DNA of 41,566 nt from Bacteroidales bacterium (GCA_018400295.1 JAGYMZ010000022.1:1-41566); one strand, 5' to 3'. Counted from the stretch's first letter, positions 1 through 9,003 are shown. The notes: generated from the letters alone by a model not told the origin. Made by a program: numbers and translations.

Positions 1-14
1 AAATTTAAAATTTT

Positions 15-279
15 GATTTTGAGGGATATCAGATTTGCGATTAACAGATTAACGGATTAACGGATTTAAAAAAAAAGGGGGCAGCGGGCTGGCAAAATAC
101 ATTTGATATTCGTTAGTTCTTTCCCTTCTGAAGCTTCTGCGAAACAGAGCCGAAAATTTCAAATCTGGATTTTGAAGAATATCAGATTTGCGATTAACGG
201 ATTAACAGATTAACAGATTAACAGATTTATGGATTAACAGATTTATGGATTAACAGATTAACGGATTAACGGATTTAAA
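15..279. repeat. Two arrays of an 8-bp tandem repeat (GATTAACR)
   Basis: Array 1 (39-62) has three GATTAACA/G units and ends in GATTTAAA plus an A run. Array 2 (192-271) has ten units, two of them the variant GATTTATG (224-231, 240-247), and ends the same way. Each array is preceded by a similar stretch ending in ATATCAGATTTGC (about 15-38 and 168-191), so the whole segment is an imperfect direct duplication whose copies differ in repeat number. No coding sequence is supported in 1-433. The repeat type is not one I can name. Confidence 0.8.
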
Positions 280-342
280 AAAAACGGGGGATCGCTTCGC
301 AATTTATATACTCTATAAATAACCCGCTCCCGCAAACCCGGC

Positions 343-372
343 TTTGATAATTTAAAAAAAATTGTAAATTTG
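343..372 (+). promoter_or_regulatory. Bacteroidota-type promoter of the porin-acs unit
   Basis: A TTTG at 343-346 is followed after 18 bases by TAAATTTG at 365-372, matching the Bacteroidota -33/-7 consensus TTTG...TAnnTTTG. The transcript would start near 378 and carry a leader of about 55 bases before the porin ATG at 434. Confidence 0.55.
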
Positions 373-433
373 GATGCCTAATGATTTAATTGTTAATTAA
401 TTAACAATCCATGAACCCAAACAACCACATTGT

Positions 434-1687
434 ATGAAGAAAGCATTGGTACCACTACTCTTGTGTGTTATTTCACCACTATTCATCCTGGCCCAGGAAA
501 CCTCCGGATTTGGCATTAAATTTTCCGGATTTGTGAAAACGGATGTTTTCTGGGATTCCCGTCAGACGGTTTCGGTGCGGGAAGGACATTTTAACCTTTA
601 TCCCAAAAATAAGCTGCCGGATCTGGATGGCAAGGACATCAATGCCAGGTCCAATTTCAACATGCTCTCGATACAAACGCGGCTCAAAGGGACCATTACC
701 GGACCGGATGCCTTGGGCGCCAAAACCTCCGGTGTCATCGAAGGGGCCTTCTTCGGCCATTCAGACGGGGACATCAACGGTTTCCGTCTCAGGCATGCTT
801 TTGTGAAGCTGAGCTGGACCCATACGGAATTGCTGGTGGGGCAGTACTGGCATCCCATGTTCATTGCAGGGGCTTTCCCGGGTGTGGTCTCCTTCAATAC
901 CGGAGCGCCCTTCCAGCCCTTTTCAAGGAACCCGCAGATCAGGCTCTCGCAGGACCTGGGCAAGTTCAGGATCATTGCCACGGCCTTGTCGCAACTGGAC
1001 TTCAAAGATACGGGCCCCAACGGACTGAGTTCCGAATATCTGCGGAATTCGGCCATACCGGAACTCAACCTCCGCTTCGAATTTCATAACAAAAACGATG
1101 AACGCGGATGTGCGTTGCTGGCAGGCATCGGTGGAAATTACAAAGTATTAACGCCCAGGCTGGAAACGGACAGCACCTTTAAAACCAGTGAAACCGTGGA
1201 TGCTTATTCCGGCATGTTTTACGCCAAATGGAAAAACCCCCTGCTGACGGTCAAGCTGGAAGCAGTGTACGGACAAATGTTCTACAACCTGACCATGCTG
1301 GGCGGATATGCCGTGGAAGACGTGACCGATCCCACGAAGGACTTCCGGTCCTACAGCCCCGTCAATACCCTGTCGTTCTGGGGCGACATACATACCAACG
1401 GCAAAAAATGGCAGGTGGGACTCTTCGGTGGTTACAGCAAGAACATGGGCGCAGGCCGGGACCTCTATAGCCTGGATCCAGACGACTATTACAGCCGAGG
1501 AAGCAATATTGCTTACCTGTACCGCATCTCGCCCAGGTTTGTATACAATGCCGGGAAATTCCGGATAGCTCCGGAAATTGAATATACGGTGGCAGCCTAC
1601 GGAAAAACAGATGTAAACGGTGAAGTGATCGACAGTGAAGAAGTGGCCAATTTCAGGGCCCTGCTGGGTGTGTATTATTTTTTCTAG
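434..1687 (+). CDS. DcaP-like outer-membrane porin/beta-barrel protein
   Basis: The 417-residue product starts with a clear Sec signal peptide (MKKALVPLL..., cleavage likely after LAQ near residue 21). The rest is rich in alternating aromatic and hydrophobic strands and ends in YYFF, the aromatic C-terminus expected of an outer-membrane barrel. The N-terminal pattern SGFVKTDVFWDSRQ and the long series of strand-like segments resemble the DcaP-like porin family of Bacteroidota. It lies 64 bases upstream of acetyl-CoA synthetase in the same orientation and probably shares its promoter, which suggests uptake of a small carboxylate. The substrate is inference; the barrel assignment is well supported. 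Confidence 0.7.
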   Translation: MKKALVPLLLCVISPLFILAQETSGFGIKFSGFVKTDVFWDSRQTVSVREGHFNLYPKNKLPDLDGKDINARSNFNMLSIQTRLKGTITGPDALGAKTSGVIEGAFFGHSDGDINGFRLRHAFVKLSWTHTELLVGQYWHPMFIAGAFPGVVSFNTGAPFQPFSRNPQIRLSQDLGKFRIIATALSQLDFKDTGPNGLSSEYLRNSAIPELNLRFEFHNKNDERGCALLAGIGGNYKVLTPRLETDSTFKTSETVDAYSGMFYAKWKNPLLTVKLEAVYGQMFYNLTMLGGYAVEDVTDPTKDFRSYSPVNTLSFWGDIHTNGKKWQVGLFGGYSKNMGAGRDLYSLDPDDYYSRGSNIAYLYRISPRFVYNAGKFRIAPEIEYTVAAYGKTDVNGEVIDSEEVANFRALLGVYYFF

Positions 1688-1751
1688 AAAACCCTGAGAA
1701 TTCCTACTATAAAATTAAATGTTAAACCATATCCAAAACAAAACAAACATT

Positions 1752-3674
1752 ATGACAAACAAAATTTCAAGTTTTGCGGAATATTTCCAGAAATACCAGG
1801 AAAGCGTGAACGATCCTGAAGGTTTTTGGGAGGAAATTGCAGAGGATTACAAATGGCGGAAAAAATGGGACAAGGTCCTCGACTGGTCATTCACCGGTCC
1901 GGATGCTCCCGACGTGAACTGGTTTGTAAATGGCAAGCTGAACATCACAGAAAATATATTCGAGAGAAACTTACCGGATAAGAAAGATACGGTGGCCCTG
2001 ATCTGGGAACCCAACGACCCGAAGGAAGACGTGGTAAAACTAACTTATGGTGAACTTTATGATAAGGTCGGACAATTTGCCAATGCCTTGCTGAAGCTTG
2101 GGGTTAAAAAAGGCGACAGGGTGGCTATATACCTTCCCATGGTACCCGAGCTTCCCATTGCCATGCTGGCATGTGCCAGGATCGGGGCTATGCATTCCAT
2201 CGTTTTTGCAGGATTCTCTGCCAATGCCCTGGCCGACAGGATCAACGATGCAAAATCCAACCTGGTGATCACTTCAGATGGCGGATACCGCGGTACGAAA
2301 ACCATTCCATTGAAATCCATCGTGGATGAAGCACTGGAAACCTGCCCGACCATCGAACAGGTGGTAATGCTCAAGCGCACGGGCGAAAAAGTCAATTTCA
2401 AAGAAGGCAGGGACCTGTGGTGGCATGACGTCATCGAAGGCGTTGACAGCAAAAACACGGCCGAGGAAATGGATTCGGAAGACCCGCTGTTCATTCTTTA
2501 CACGTCAGGGTCCACCGGAAAACCCAAAGGGGTATTGCATTCCACAGCCGGATACATGATGTTCGCGGAATATACCTTTAAAAATGTATTCCAATACAAC
2601 GACGGGGACATATACTGGTGTACGGCAGACATCGGATGGGTAACCGGGCACACGTATATTGTGTATGGTCCGTTACTGGCCGGTGCAACCTCAGTGATGT
2701 TTGAAGGCGTGCCTACCTGGCCGGATGCGGGAAGATTCTGGGAGGTGGTGGACAAACACCAGATCAACCAGTTTTACACCGCACCCACCGCCATCCGTGC
2801 ACTGATCGCTCAGGGAAATGAATTCGTAACCCGGCATAAGCTGGATTCGCTGAAAGTACTCGGAACCGTTGGGGAACCCATCAACGAAGAAGCCTGGCGC
2901 TGGTACCACGACATCGTGGGGAAAGGCAAATGCCCCATTGTGGATACCTGGTGGCAGACGGAAACCGGTGGCATCCTGATCACCCCGCTGGCAGGCATTA
3001 CGCCAACCAAGCCTTCTTACGCAACATTGCCGCTGCCCGGCGTTCAGCCTGTGCTGGTCGATAATGAAGGCAACCTGCTGGAAGGCAACAACGTGCAGGG
3101 AAACCTCTGCATCAAGTTCCCCTGGCCTGGTATGTTACGTACTACATACGGCGACCATGAACGTTGCCGCCTGACCTACTTTGCAACCTATAAAGGGTAT
3201 TATTTCACCGGCGACGGTGCCAAACGGGATGAAGAAGGATATTACCGGATCCTCGGACGTGTGGATGATGTGATCAACGTTTCAGGACACAGGATCGGCA
3301 CGGCCGAAGTGGAAGATGCCATCAACCAGCACCCCAAGATCGTGGAGTCGGCCGTTGTCGGATTCCCGCATGAGATCAAGGGTTCGGGCATCTATGCCTA
3401 CGTCACCTGCGATGAAATGTCGGAAGACGAACTGCAAAACATCGAACATGAGATCCGCAGTGTGGTTACCAAGATGATAGGCCCCATTGCCAAACCTGAT
3501 AAAATACAAATTGTAAGCGGGTTGCCAAAAACACGCTCAGGCAAGATCATGAGAAGGATCCTGCGAAAGATCGGGGAAGGCGATGCCACCAATCTCGGCG
3601 ATACATCCACCCTGCTCGATCCGGGTGTTGTAGACGAGATCATCAGCGGAGCCAAAGTTGATGTGAAACGATAA
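1752..3674 (+). CDS. acsA: Acetyl-CoA synthetase, AMP-forming
   Basis: This 640-residue enzyme converts acetate, ATP and CoA to acetyl-CoA, AMP and pyrophosphate in the cytoplasm. It has the family length and motifs: the P-loop [22 protein letters not shown] in the acetate-binding region, [20 protein letters not shown] at the hinge, and the C-terminal [10 protein letters not shown] whose lysine (K598 in this numbering) is catalytic in the first half-reaction and is the site reversibly acetylated in characterised Acs proteins. An in-frame ATG exists at 1719, but the ATG at 1752 (MTNKISSF) fits family N-termini better. It is followed after 23 bases by an OFA-type transporter, and a Pat-like GNAT fusion lies 1.9 kb downstream, a possible regulator of K598. 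Confidence 0.95.
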   Translation: MTNKISSFAEYFQKYQESVNDPEGFWEEIAEDYKWRKKWDKVLDWSFTGPDAPDVNWFVNGKLNITENIFERNLPDKKDTVALIWEPNDPKEDVVKLTYGELYDKVGQFANALLKLGVKKGDRVAIYLPMVPELPIAMLACARIGAMHSIVFAGFSANALADRINDAKSNLVITSDGGYRGTKTIPLKSIVDEALETCPTIEQVVMLKRTGEKVNFKEGRDLWWHDVIEGVDSKNTAEEMDSEDPLFILYTSGSTGKPKGVLHSTAGYMMFAEYTFKNVFQYNDGDIYWCTADIGWVTGHTYIVYGPLLAGATSVMFEGVPTWPDAGRFWEVVDKHQINQFYTAPTAIRALIAQGNEFVTRHKLDSLKVLGTVGEPINEEAWRWYHDIVGKGKCPIVDTWWQTETGGILITPLAGITPTKPSYATLPLPGVQPVLVDNEGNLLEGNNVQGNLCIKFPWPGMLRTTYGDHERCRLTYFATYKGYYFTGDGAKRDEEGYYRILGRVDDVINVSGHRIGTAEVEDAINQHPKIVESAVVGFPHEIKGSGIYAYVTCDEMSEDELQNIEHEIRSVVTKMIGPIAKPDKIQIVSGLPKTRSGKIMRRILRKIGEGDATNLGDTSTLLDPGVVDEIISGAKVDVKR

Positions 3675-3697
3675 TCAAACTTAAAAACCAACATATT

Positions 3698-5224
3698 ATG
3701 GAAAACAAAAAAGTCATGAACCGGGGATGGGTCGTCCTGGGAGCAATCCTGATCCAACTGGCCCTGGGTGCCATTTATGCATGGTCGGTATTTACACCCG
3801 GACTTACAGCAACATCCCCGAAAGAGGTCGTTGATGTGTACGGGGTGCCGACAATGCAAACCGCACCCCAGTTGGATATAGACAAGGATCAGTTCGACAG
3901 CATGAACGAAGATCTGAAAGACCTGAGGGCCGAACTTTATGAGCTGGAAGCCCGGATCAAGGGTGCCGAAGATGCAGAAACCGAAAAACTGCTTAAGCAG
4001 GAAAAAGAAAACCTGCTGGCAAAGATCAATACCATTATCCGCAATTACGTCCCTGAAGAAACCCTGAATAAATTATCGTTTGGGTTCAGCAAGACCAAAA
4101 CGCAGGTGGTATTTGCACTCGGACTGGCTTTCTTTGCCATTGTCATGGTTTTTGCCGGCAAAAAATTAAAGACCTGGGGACCGAAAAAACTTTCCATCAT
4201 CGGGGGTATTGTTTTGGGACTGGGATATTTTCTTGCCGGCGTGGTCGGGGATACGAACTTCTGGACATACGCCGTTTTCATTGGCATCATCGGCGGATCC
4301 GGTATCGGACTTGGATATGTAGTCCCCATTGCCGTCGGAATGCGCTGGTTTCCTGATAAAAAAGGAATGATCACAGGCCTGGCCGTTGCCGGTTTTGGTT
4401 TCGGCGCCATGGGCTGGATCAAGATCGCCGGCTCCTGGGGCAATCTCATCGCCAACACAGGCTTGTCCACAACATTTATGATCTATGGTGTTGTCTTTGC
4501 CCTGATGGTGATCATAGGGGGCTTGTGGATGGTCTTTCCGCCGGAAGGCTGGAAACCTAAAAACTATGTGCCTCCGGAAGTAAAAGATGCAGCCGGGAAA
4601 GCCATCGGTGAGATAAACTTCACCAGCGGAGAGATGCTGAAAACCCCTCAGTTTTACATGATCTTTTTGACCTTCGTCTTCAGTGCCGGGGCGGGACTCA
4701 TGTCCATCGGACTTATGAAACTCTACCCCATTGAAGCACTGATGGACAGCGGAATATCAGCCATCCAGGCCAGTGCCATCGCCGGTACGGCCATGGCCAT
4801 ATTCTTCAGTCTTGCCAATGGCCTGGGACGCATACTCTGGGGCCTCATCAGCGACAAGCTCGGACGGAAAAACTCCATCCTGCTGATGACCGCCACACAA
4901 GGCATCCTGGTCATACTGTTCACGTTTATGGCAGGAAATGAGATCTGGCTGTATGTCGGCGCTACCCTGATCGGCTTTAACTTCGGAGGCAACTTTGCAC
5001 TGTTCCCCACCATCACCGCCGATACGTTCGGGGCGAAAAACGTGGGGCAAAATTATCCCTTCGTCTTCCTGGCCTATGGGGTCGGAGGCATCCTCGGGCC
5101 CATCCTCGGAGGCGCCCTTGGAGATGTCGGGAACTTTGCACTGGCATTTACCATTACCGGCGTGGCCGTGCTGATCGGAACACTGCTGACCGCCTTTGTG
5201 AAACCATTGACCAAAACTGCCTGA
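3698..5224 (+). CDS. OFA-family MFS carboxylate transporter with coiled-coil insert
   Basis: This 508-residue protein is an inner-membrane major facilitator of the oxalate/formate antiporter (OxlT, 2.A.1.11) family, with TM1 at about 11-33 (GAIYAWSVFTPG) and the typical FGFSKTKTQVVFALGL start of TM2 at about 128. In most relatives these two segments are only about 10-15 residues apart. Here about 90 residues lie between them (36-125), including a charged, heptad-like helical stretch at about 66-112 (MNEDLKDLRAELYELEARIK). A second OFA feature, GRILWGLISDKLGRKN, lies in the loop before TM8/9. It follows acsA by 23 bases, so acetate, lactate, formate or a related acid is a likely substrate; the sequence does not decide which. 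Confidence 0.85.
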   Translation: MENKKVMNRGWVVLGAILIQLALGAIYAWSVFTPGLTATSPKEVVDVYGVPTMQTAPQLDIDKDQFDSMNEDLKDLRAELYELEARIKGAEDAETEKLLKQEKENLLAKINTIIRNYVPEETLNKLSFGFSKTKTQVVFALGLAFFAIVMVFAGKKLKTWGPKKLSIIGGIVLGLGYFLAGVVGDTNFWTYAVFIGIIGGSGIGLGYVVPIAVGMRWFPDKKGMITGLAVAGFGFGAMGWIKIAGSWGNLIANTGLSTTFMIYGVVFALMVIIGGLWMVFPPEGWKPKNYVPPEVKDAAGKAIGEINFTSGEMLKTPQFYMIFLTFVFSAGAGLMSIGLMKLYPIEALMDSGISAIQASAIAGTAMAIFFSLANGLGRILWGLISDKLGRKNSILLMTATQGILVILFTFMAGNEIWLYVGATLIGFNFGGNFALFPTITADTFGAKNVGQNYPFVFLAYGVGGILGPILGGALGDVGNFALAFTITGVAVLIGTLLTAFVKPLTKTA

Positions 5225-5251
5225 TACATGATCCTGTGCTGCCGGGCCTGA

Positions 5252-5315
5252 ATTTTCGGTGCAAATAGCAAAATGGTGCATACACCATTTTTAACATACA
5301 TCGAACACCGAAAAT
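5252..5315. other. Nested inverted repeats 3' of the MFS gene
   Basis: ATTTTCGGTG (5252-5261) pairs perfectly with CACCGAAAAT (5306-5315). Inside it AAAATGGTG (5270-5278) pairs with CACCATTTT (5283-5291) around a CATA loop, followed by a short T run. The inner hairpin could be a first terminator; the outer stem suggests a larger structured 3' end. Confidence 0.6.
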
Positions 5316-5359
5316 GTATATTGGCCATCAAACATCGACAATACAGCACCGGCAAACAA

Positions 5360-5394
5360 AAAGGGAATCCCCTCCGGGGGCATTCCCTTTTTTT
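5360..5394 (+). terminator. Rho-independent terminator of the porin-acs-MFS unit
   Basis: GGGAATCCCC and GGGGCATTCCC form a strong stem (one bulged C) around a TCCG loop, and the stem runs directly into seven T residues. It lies 136 bases after the MFS stop and ends the acetate unit before the independent promoter of the next gene. Confidence 0.9.
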
Positions 5395-5443
5395 GTTGAT
5401 GAAAATTTAATGTTATTATCTTAACAGCTATGCATATGTTTTA

Positions 5444-5451
5444 TAATTTTG
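5444..5451 (+). promoter_or_regulatory. -7 box (TAATTTTG) for the Pat-like gene
   Basis: TAATTTTG matches TAnnTTTG and lies 79 bases before the ATG at 5531, after a strong terminator. I see no clean TTTG at the -33 position. Apart from this box, the structured 3' region and the terminator, nothing else is seen in 5225-5530. Confidence 0.4.
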
Positions 5452-5530
5452 CATGGGTTCCGGTTTGGAAAATTCATTGTACCCACAATCATTGCCTTTA
5501 ATGTAACATAATCGCATAAATCTTCACATC

Positions 5531-8215
5531 ATGCCAATCAGGACACTTAACAAAATTTTTAAACCGCAGAGGATTGCCATCATTGGTGTTTCAAACAAAA
5601 CCAACAATATAGGGAACATAGCACTGAAAAATCTGGTAAGCGGGGGATTTAACGGAGTGGTTTATCCCATAAACCCGAAATACGAAGCAGTTATGGGTAT
5701 TCAATGTTACCCGGACATTAAAGGCTTACCGAAAACCCCGGATGTGGCGGTTATATGCACTGCAGCCAAAAGCGTCCCGGGAATCATCAAGGAATGCGGC
5801 GATGCAGGAGTGAACGGGATCATCATTTTATCGGCCGGCTTTAAAGAATCCGGTAAGGAAGGGAAAGATCTTGAGGAAAAGGTCAAAAAAGAAGTGGAAA
5901 AATTCCCGGAAATGCGGGTGATCGGTCCAAACTGCCTGGGCATTATTGTACCCGGCAAAAATATGAATATCAGCTTTGCTGCCGATATGCCCAAGAAAGG
6001 AAACGTGGCCTTTATCTCGCAATCGGGCGCCCTTTGCACGTCAGCGCTCGACTGGGCCATTGAACAAAACATCGGGTTTTCCTATTTTGTATCCATAGGC
6101 AATACCATGGACGTCGGATTTGGTGACCTGATCGATTATTTCGGACAGGATCCCAACACCCGGTCCATTATCCTGTACATTGAATCCATCGCCAAGGGAA
6201 GGAAATTTATGACGGCAGCCCGTGCCTTTGCACGGAAAAAACCCATCATTGTCTATAAAGCCGGCCGCTTCCCTGAATCCGCCAAAGCCGCTGCTTCCCA
6301 CACGGGGGCCATGGCTTCGGAAGACAATGTATACGATGCGGCTTTTGAAAGGGCTGGAATTGCAAGGGTTTACGACATCGGCGACATTTTTGATTTTACC
6401 GACCTGATCGCCAGACGGAACATACCAAAAGGCGGCAAGCTTGCCATTGTAACCAATGCGGGAGGCCCCGGGGTTATGGCCACAGATACCCTGCTTTCCC
6501 TGGGCGGGAAGCTCGTGGAACTATCAGACGATACCATGAAAAATCTCAACGAAGCCCTTCCACCGTTCTGGTCGCACGGAAACCCCGTCGACGTTATCGG
6601 GGACGCTCCCCCGGAGAGGTTCGCCAAGGCCACCGAAATCGTCCTGAAAGATAAAAATGTGGATGCCGTGCTGGTCATCCTCACACCCCAGGCCATGACG
6701 GACCCCACACGGACAGCCGAAGCCGTCACCAAACTGTCGGAAAGCACTTCCAAACCCATCATGGCAGCATGGTTGGGCGGCAAGCGAATGAGAGAAGGCA
6801 TGCTGATATTCAATGAGAAAAACATTGCCGTCTACCAGACCCCGGAACAGGCAATCCGTGCTTATATGACCCTGGTCCGGTATTCCAGCAACCTGGATAT
6901 CCTTTTCCAAACCCCCAAAGATGTACCGGTCAGCTTTCACCTGGACAGGGAAAAACTCCGCAAGGAATTTGAAAACCAGTATTTCAAGGAAGATAAGATC
7001 CTGTCAGAGGATATCTCCAAAAAGCTCATCGATGCCTACGGGATCCCCACAACAAAGCCCCAGCCAGCCTATTCGGCCCTGGAAGCCGCAGATATAGCCA
7101 ATAAAATAGGGTATCCGGTGGTCATTAAGATCTTGTCGCCCGACATCACCCATAAAAGCGATGTTGGCGGTGTAGCCCTGAACATAAAGAATGAGAACAC
7201 CGTCTGGATGACCTATAAGAACATGACCGAATCCATTCGGGAATCATTCCCGGATGCAAAAATAGAAGGGGTTACGGTACAACCCATGTTCTCGTCCAAG
7301 GATGCCATAGAGCTCATCCTGGGTATCAAAAAAGACCCGGTGTTCGGAACCGTAATGCTCGTAGGCATGGGCGGGACATCCGCAGAACTGTTCAAGGATA
7401 AAAGACTGGGGTTCCCGCCGCTCAACGAACGCCTGGCCAGGAGAATGCTGGAAAATTTGAAAATATATCCGCTCCTGAAAGGATACCGGGGATCCAGCCC
7501 CAAAAACATCGACAAACTCATCGAAACGATGATACGGATGTCATACCTGGTGGCAGATTATCCCGAAATAGCAGAGCTGGATATCAACCCCCTGCTGGTC
7601 ACACCGGAAGATGTGGTCGCCCTCGATGCAAGAATCATCATTGATAAGGACCTGGTAGGGAAAAAGGTCACCGAATACTCACACCTGATCCTGCATCCCT
7701 ATCCTGAAAAATATGTCAAAGACACCAAACTGGAAGACGGCACGAAAATACGCCTCAGACCCATCAAACCGGAAGACGAACCGCTCTGGCTGGAATTGCT
7801 GGGAAGCTGCTCCAAGGAATCCATTTATTCGCGGTTCCGCTATAATTTCCATTACGACTCCCATGAGGTCGCCACCCAGTTCTGTTATATCGATTATTCA
7901 AGGGAAATTGCCATCGTTGCCGAGGTTGAGGAAGAAGGCAGGAAAAAGCTGGTGGGCGTCGGGCGACTGATCGCAGACCCCGATCATGAAACCGTGGAAT
8001 ATGCCATTTTGATCACTGACGCCTGGCAGAAAAGGGAACTGGGTACATTGCTAACCAAATATTGCCTGGAAATAGCCAAGGCCTGGGACCTGAAACGCAT
8101 GGTCGCAGAAACGACCAAAGACAACCAGCCCATGATCTCGGTCTTTAAGAAACTTGACTTTAAAGTGGTGTTCAATGCAGATACGACGGTGAGTATTATG
8201 AAAAACCTGCATTGA
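5531..8215 (+). CDS. ADP-forming acetyl-CoA synthetase fused to GNAT acetyltransferase (Pat-like)
   Basis: The 894-residue protein has a CoA-binding Rossmann domain (about 8-105), a succinyl-CoA ligase-like domain (150-460), an ATP-grasp domain (490-700) and a C-terminal GNAT domain (735-890), the architecture of protein lysine acetyltransferase Pat/PatZ. Residues known to be catalytic in archaeal ADP-forming acetyl-CoA synthetases are kept: E218 (ILYIES), H257 (AASHTGA) and H541 (ITHKSDVGG). Salmonella Pat is reported to lack the phospho-histidine and to be only an acetyltransferase. In the GNAT domain, E823 (TVEYAILI) sits where the general base of Pat is expected, and WQKRELGTLL is the acetyl-CoA loop. 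The gene is monocistronic by its surroundings and lies just downstream of acsA, so it may both make acetyl-CoA with ATP gain and acetylate Acs. The dual role is inference. Confidence 0.85.
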   Translation: MPIRTLNKIFKPQRIAIIGVSNKTNNIGNIALKNLVSGGFNGVVYPINPKYEAVMGIQCYPDIKGLPKTPDVAVICTAAKSVPGIIKECGDAGVNGIIILSAGFKESGKEGKDLEEKVKKEVEKFPEMRVIGPNCLGIIVPGKNMNISFAADMPKKGNVAFISQSGALCTSALDWAIEQNIGFSYFVSIGNTMDVGFGDLIDYFGQDPNTRSIILYIESIAKGRKFMTAARAFARKKPIIVYKAGRFPESAKAAASHTGAMASEDNVYDAAFERAGIARVYDIGDIFDFTDLIARRNIPKGGKLAIVTNAGGPGVMATDTLLSLGGKLVELSDDTMKNLNEALPPFWSHGNPVDVIGDAPPERFAKATEIVLKDKNVDAVLVILTPQAMTDPTRTAEAVTKLSESTSKPIMAAWLGGKRMREGMLIFNEKNIAVYQTPEQAIRAYMTLVRYSSNLDILFQTPKDVPVSFHLDREKLRKEFENQYFKEDKILSEDISKKLIDAYGIPTTKPQPAYSALEAADIANKIGYPVVIKILSPDITHKSDVGGVALNIKNENTVWMTYKNMTESIRESFPDAKIEGVTVQPMFSSKDAIELILGIKKDPVFGTVMLVGMGGTSAELFKDKRLGFPPLNERLARRMLENLKIYPLLKGYRGSSPKNIDKLIETMIRMSYLVADYPEIAELDINPLLVTPEDVVALDARIIIDKDLVGKKVTEYSHLILHPYPEKYVKDTKLEDGTKIRLRPIKPEDEPLWLELLGSCSKESIYSRFRYNFHYDSHEVATQFCYIDYSREIAIVAEVEEEGRKKLVGVGRLIADPDHETVEYAILITDAWQKRELGTLLTKYCLEIAKAWDLKRMVAETTKDNQPMISVFKKLDFKVVFNADTTVSIMKNLH

Positions 8216-8221
8216 AATGAG

Positions 8222-8265
8222 AGATGTCATCCAGATGTCATCCGGATGACATCTGGATGACATCT
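8222..8265. repeat. 44-bp perfect palindrome between convergent genes
   Basis: Two direct copies of AGATGTCATCC are followed with no spacer by two copies of the reverse complement GGATGACATCT, giving 22-bp perfect arms. A weaker related copy (GATGACATCTGCATCATCC) runs on past 8265 into the adk stop region. It lies between the stops of the Pat-like gene (8215) and adk (8269), as a bidirectional terminator would, but there is no T run on either side. Confidence 0.85.
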
Positions 8266-8268
8266 GCA

Positions 8269-8844
8269 TCATCCGGCCGAATCACCCTCAATCGCCCGGC
8301 AAAGATTTTTAAAAATACCCTCTATGGTGCCCTCACCCGGAACGGTTGCCAGTTTATCCTGCTCATCATAATACGTCAGTAATGGCTCGGTCTGCTCATG
8401 GTAAACCTTCAGCCTGTTGCGGATAACTTCTTCGTTGTCGTCGGAACGGCCTTCAAGCTGGGCCCGCTTTAGCAAACGCTTGACGACTTCTTCGCCGGAA
8501 ACCTCCAGAGCCAGCACCAATGTGATCTCCTGGTTCTTTTCCTGCATCAGCTTATCAAGACTGACAGCCTGGTGTATGGTGCGGGGAAACCCATCAAAAA
8601 CATAGCCCCTGGTACCGGAATGCTTCTCCATGGCATTCTTTAAGATGTCGAGCAGCAATTCGTCAGGGACAAGTTCCCCCTTGCTAATATAGGACTGTAC
8701 CTTGTTGCCCATCTTGGTCTTATTCCGGATCTCACTCCGGAAAATATCACCTGTGGAAATATGCGCCAAATGATATTTCCCGGCAATCTTTACCGATTGG
8801 GTTCCCTTTCCTGAACCCGGAGGTCCGAAAACGATAATGTTCAT
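8269..8844 (-). CDS. adk: Adenylate kinase, short form
   Basis: Adenylate kinase interconverts ATP plus AMP and two ADP in the cytoplasm. The 191-residue product starts MNIIVFGPPGSGKGTQ with the P-loop at residues 7-15, then STGDIFR (AMP site) and VFDGFPRT. The LID is of the short, zinc-free type seen in many Bacteroidota (RAQLEGRSDDNEEVI), which explains the length below the about 215 residues of long forms. The reading frame is open upstream to 9096, but the extra residues have no family match and the ATG at 8844 (or the adjacent one at 8847) starts right before the conserved P-loop strand. It is convergent with the Pat-like gene and divergent from the DUF4271 gene. Confidence 0.95.
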   Translation of the reverse strand: MNIIVFGPPGSGKGTQSVKIAGKYHLAHISTGDIFRSEIRNKTKMGNKVQSYISKGELVPDELLLDILKNAMEKHSGTRGYVFDGFPRTIHQAVSLDKLMQEKNQEITLVLALEVSGEEVVKRLLKRAQLEGRSDDNEEVIRNRLKVYHEQTEPLLTYYDEQDKLATVPGEGTIEGIFKNLCRAIEGDSAG

Positions 8845-8897
8845 CATAAGATCATGGTATTGGTTTTCAAAAATATTTACTGCAACGTGGTTCCAAA

Positions 8898-8905
8898 CAA
8901 ATATA
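8898..8905 (-). promoter_or_regulatory. -7 box (TATATTTG) for adk
   Basis: On the minus strand 8905-8898 reads TATATTTG, a full match to TAnnTTTG, 54 bases upstream of the adk start at 8844. No convincing -33 TTTG is seen. It supports the short adk start rather than the one at 9096, which lies upstream of this box. Confidence 0.45.
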
Positions 8906-8939
8906 AGCATTTTCGGGAAGTACCGTGGAATATAATGCG

Positions 8940-8947
8940 TAAATTTG
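8940..8947 (+). promoter_or_regulatory. -7 box (TAAATTTG) for DUF4271-hemD
   Basis: TAAATTTG matches TAnnTTTG and lies 57 bases before the ATG at 9004. Together with the minus-strand box at 8898-8905 it makes 8845-9003 a divergent promoter region. The -33 element is not obvious. Confidence 0.35.
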
Positions 8948-9003
8948 TGTGACAACACTCCGGTCATCCAAACCTCTTTCGTCAACCAGAAAACCTGTTT
9001 ATC

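Noticed and set aside
15-279. Possible CRISPR array
   Set aside because: The units are 8 bp and directly tandem with no unique spacers, and no cas genes are near.
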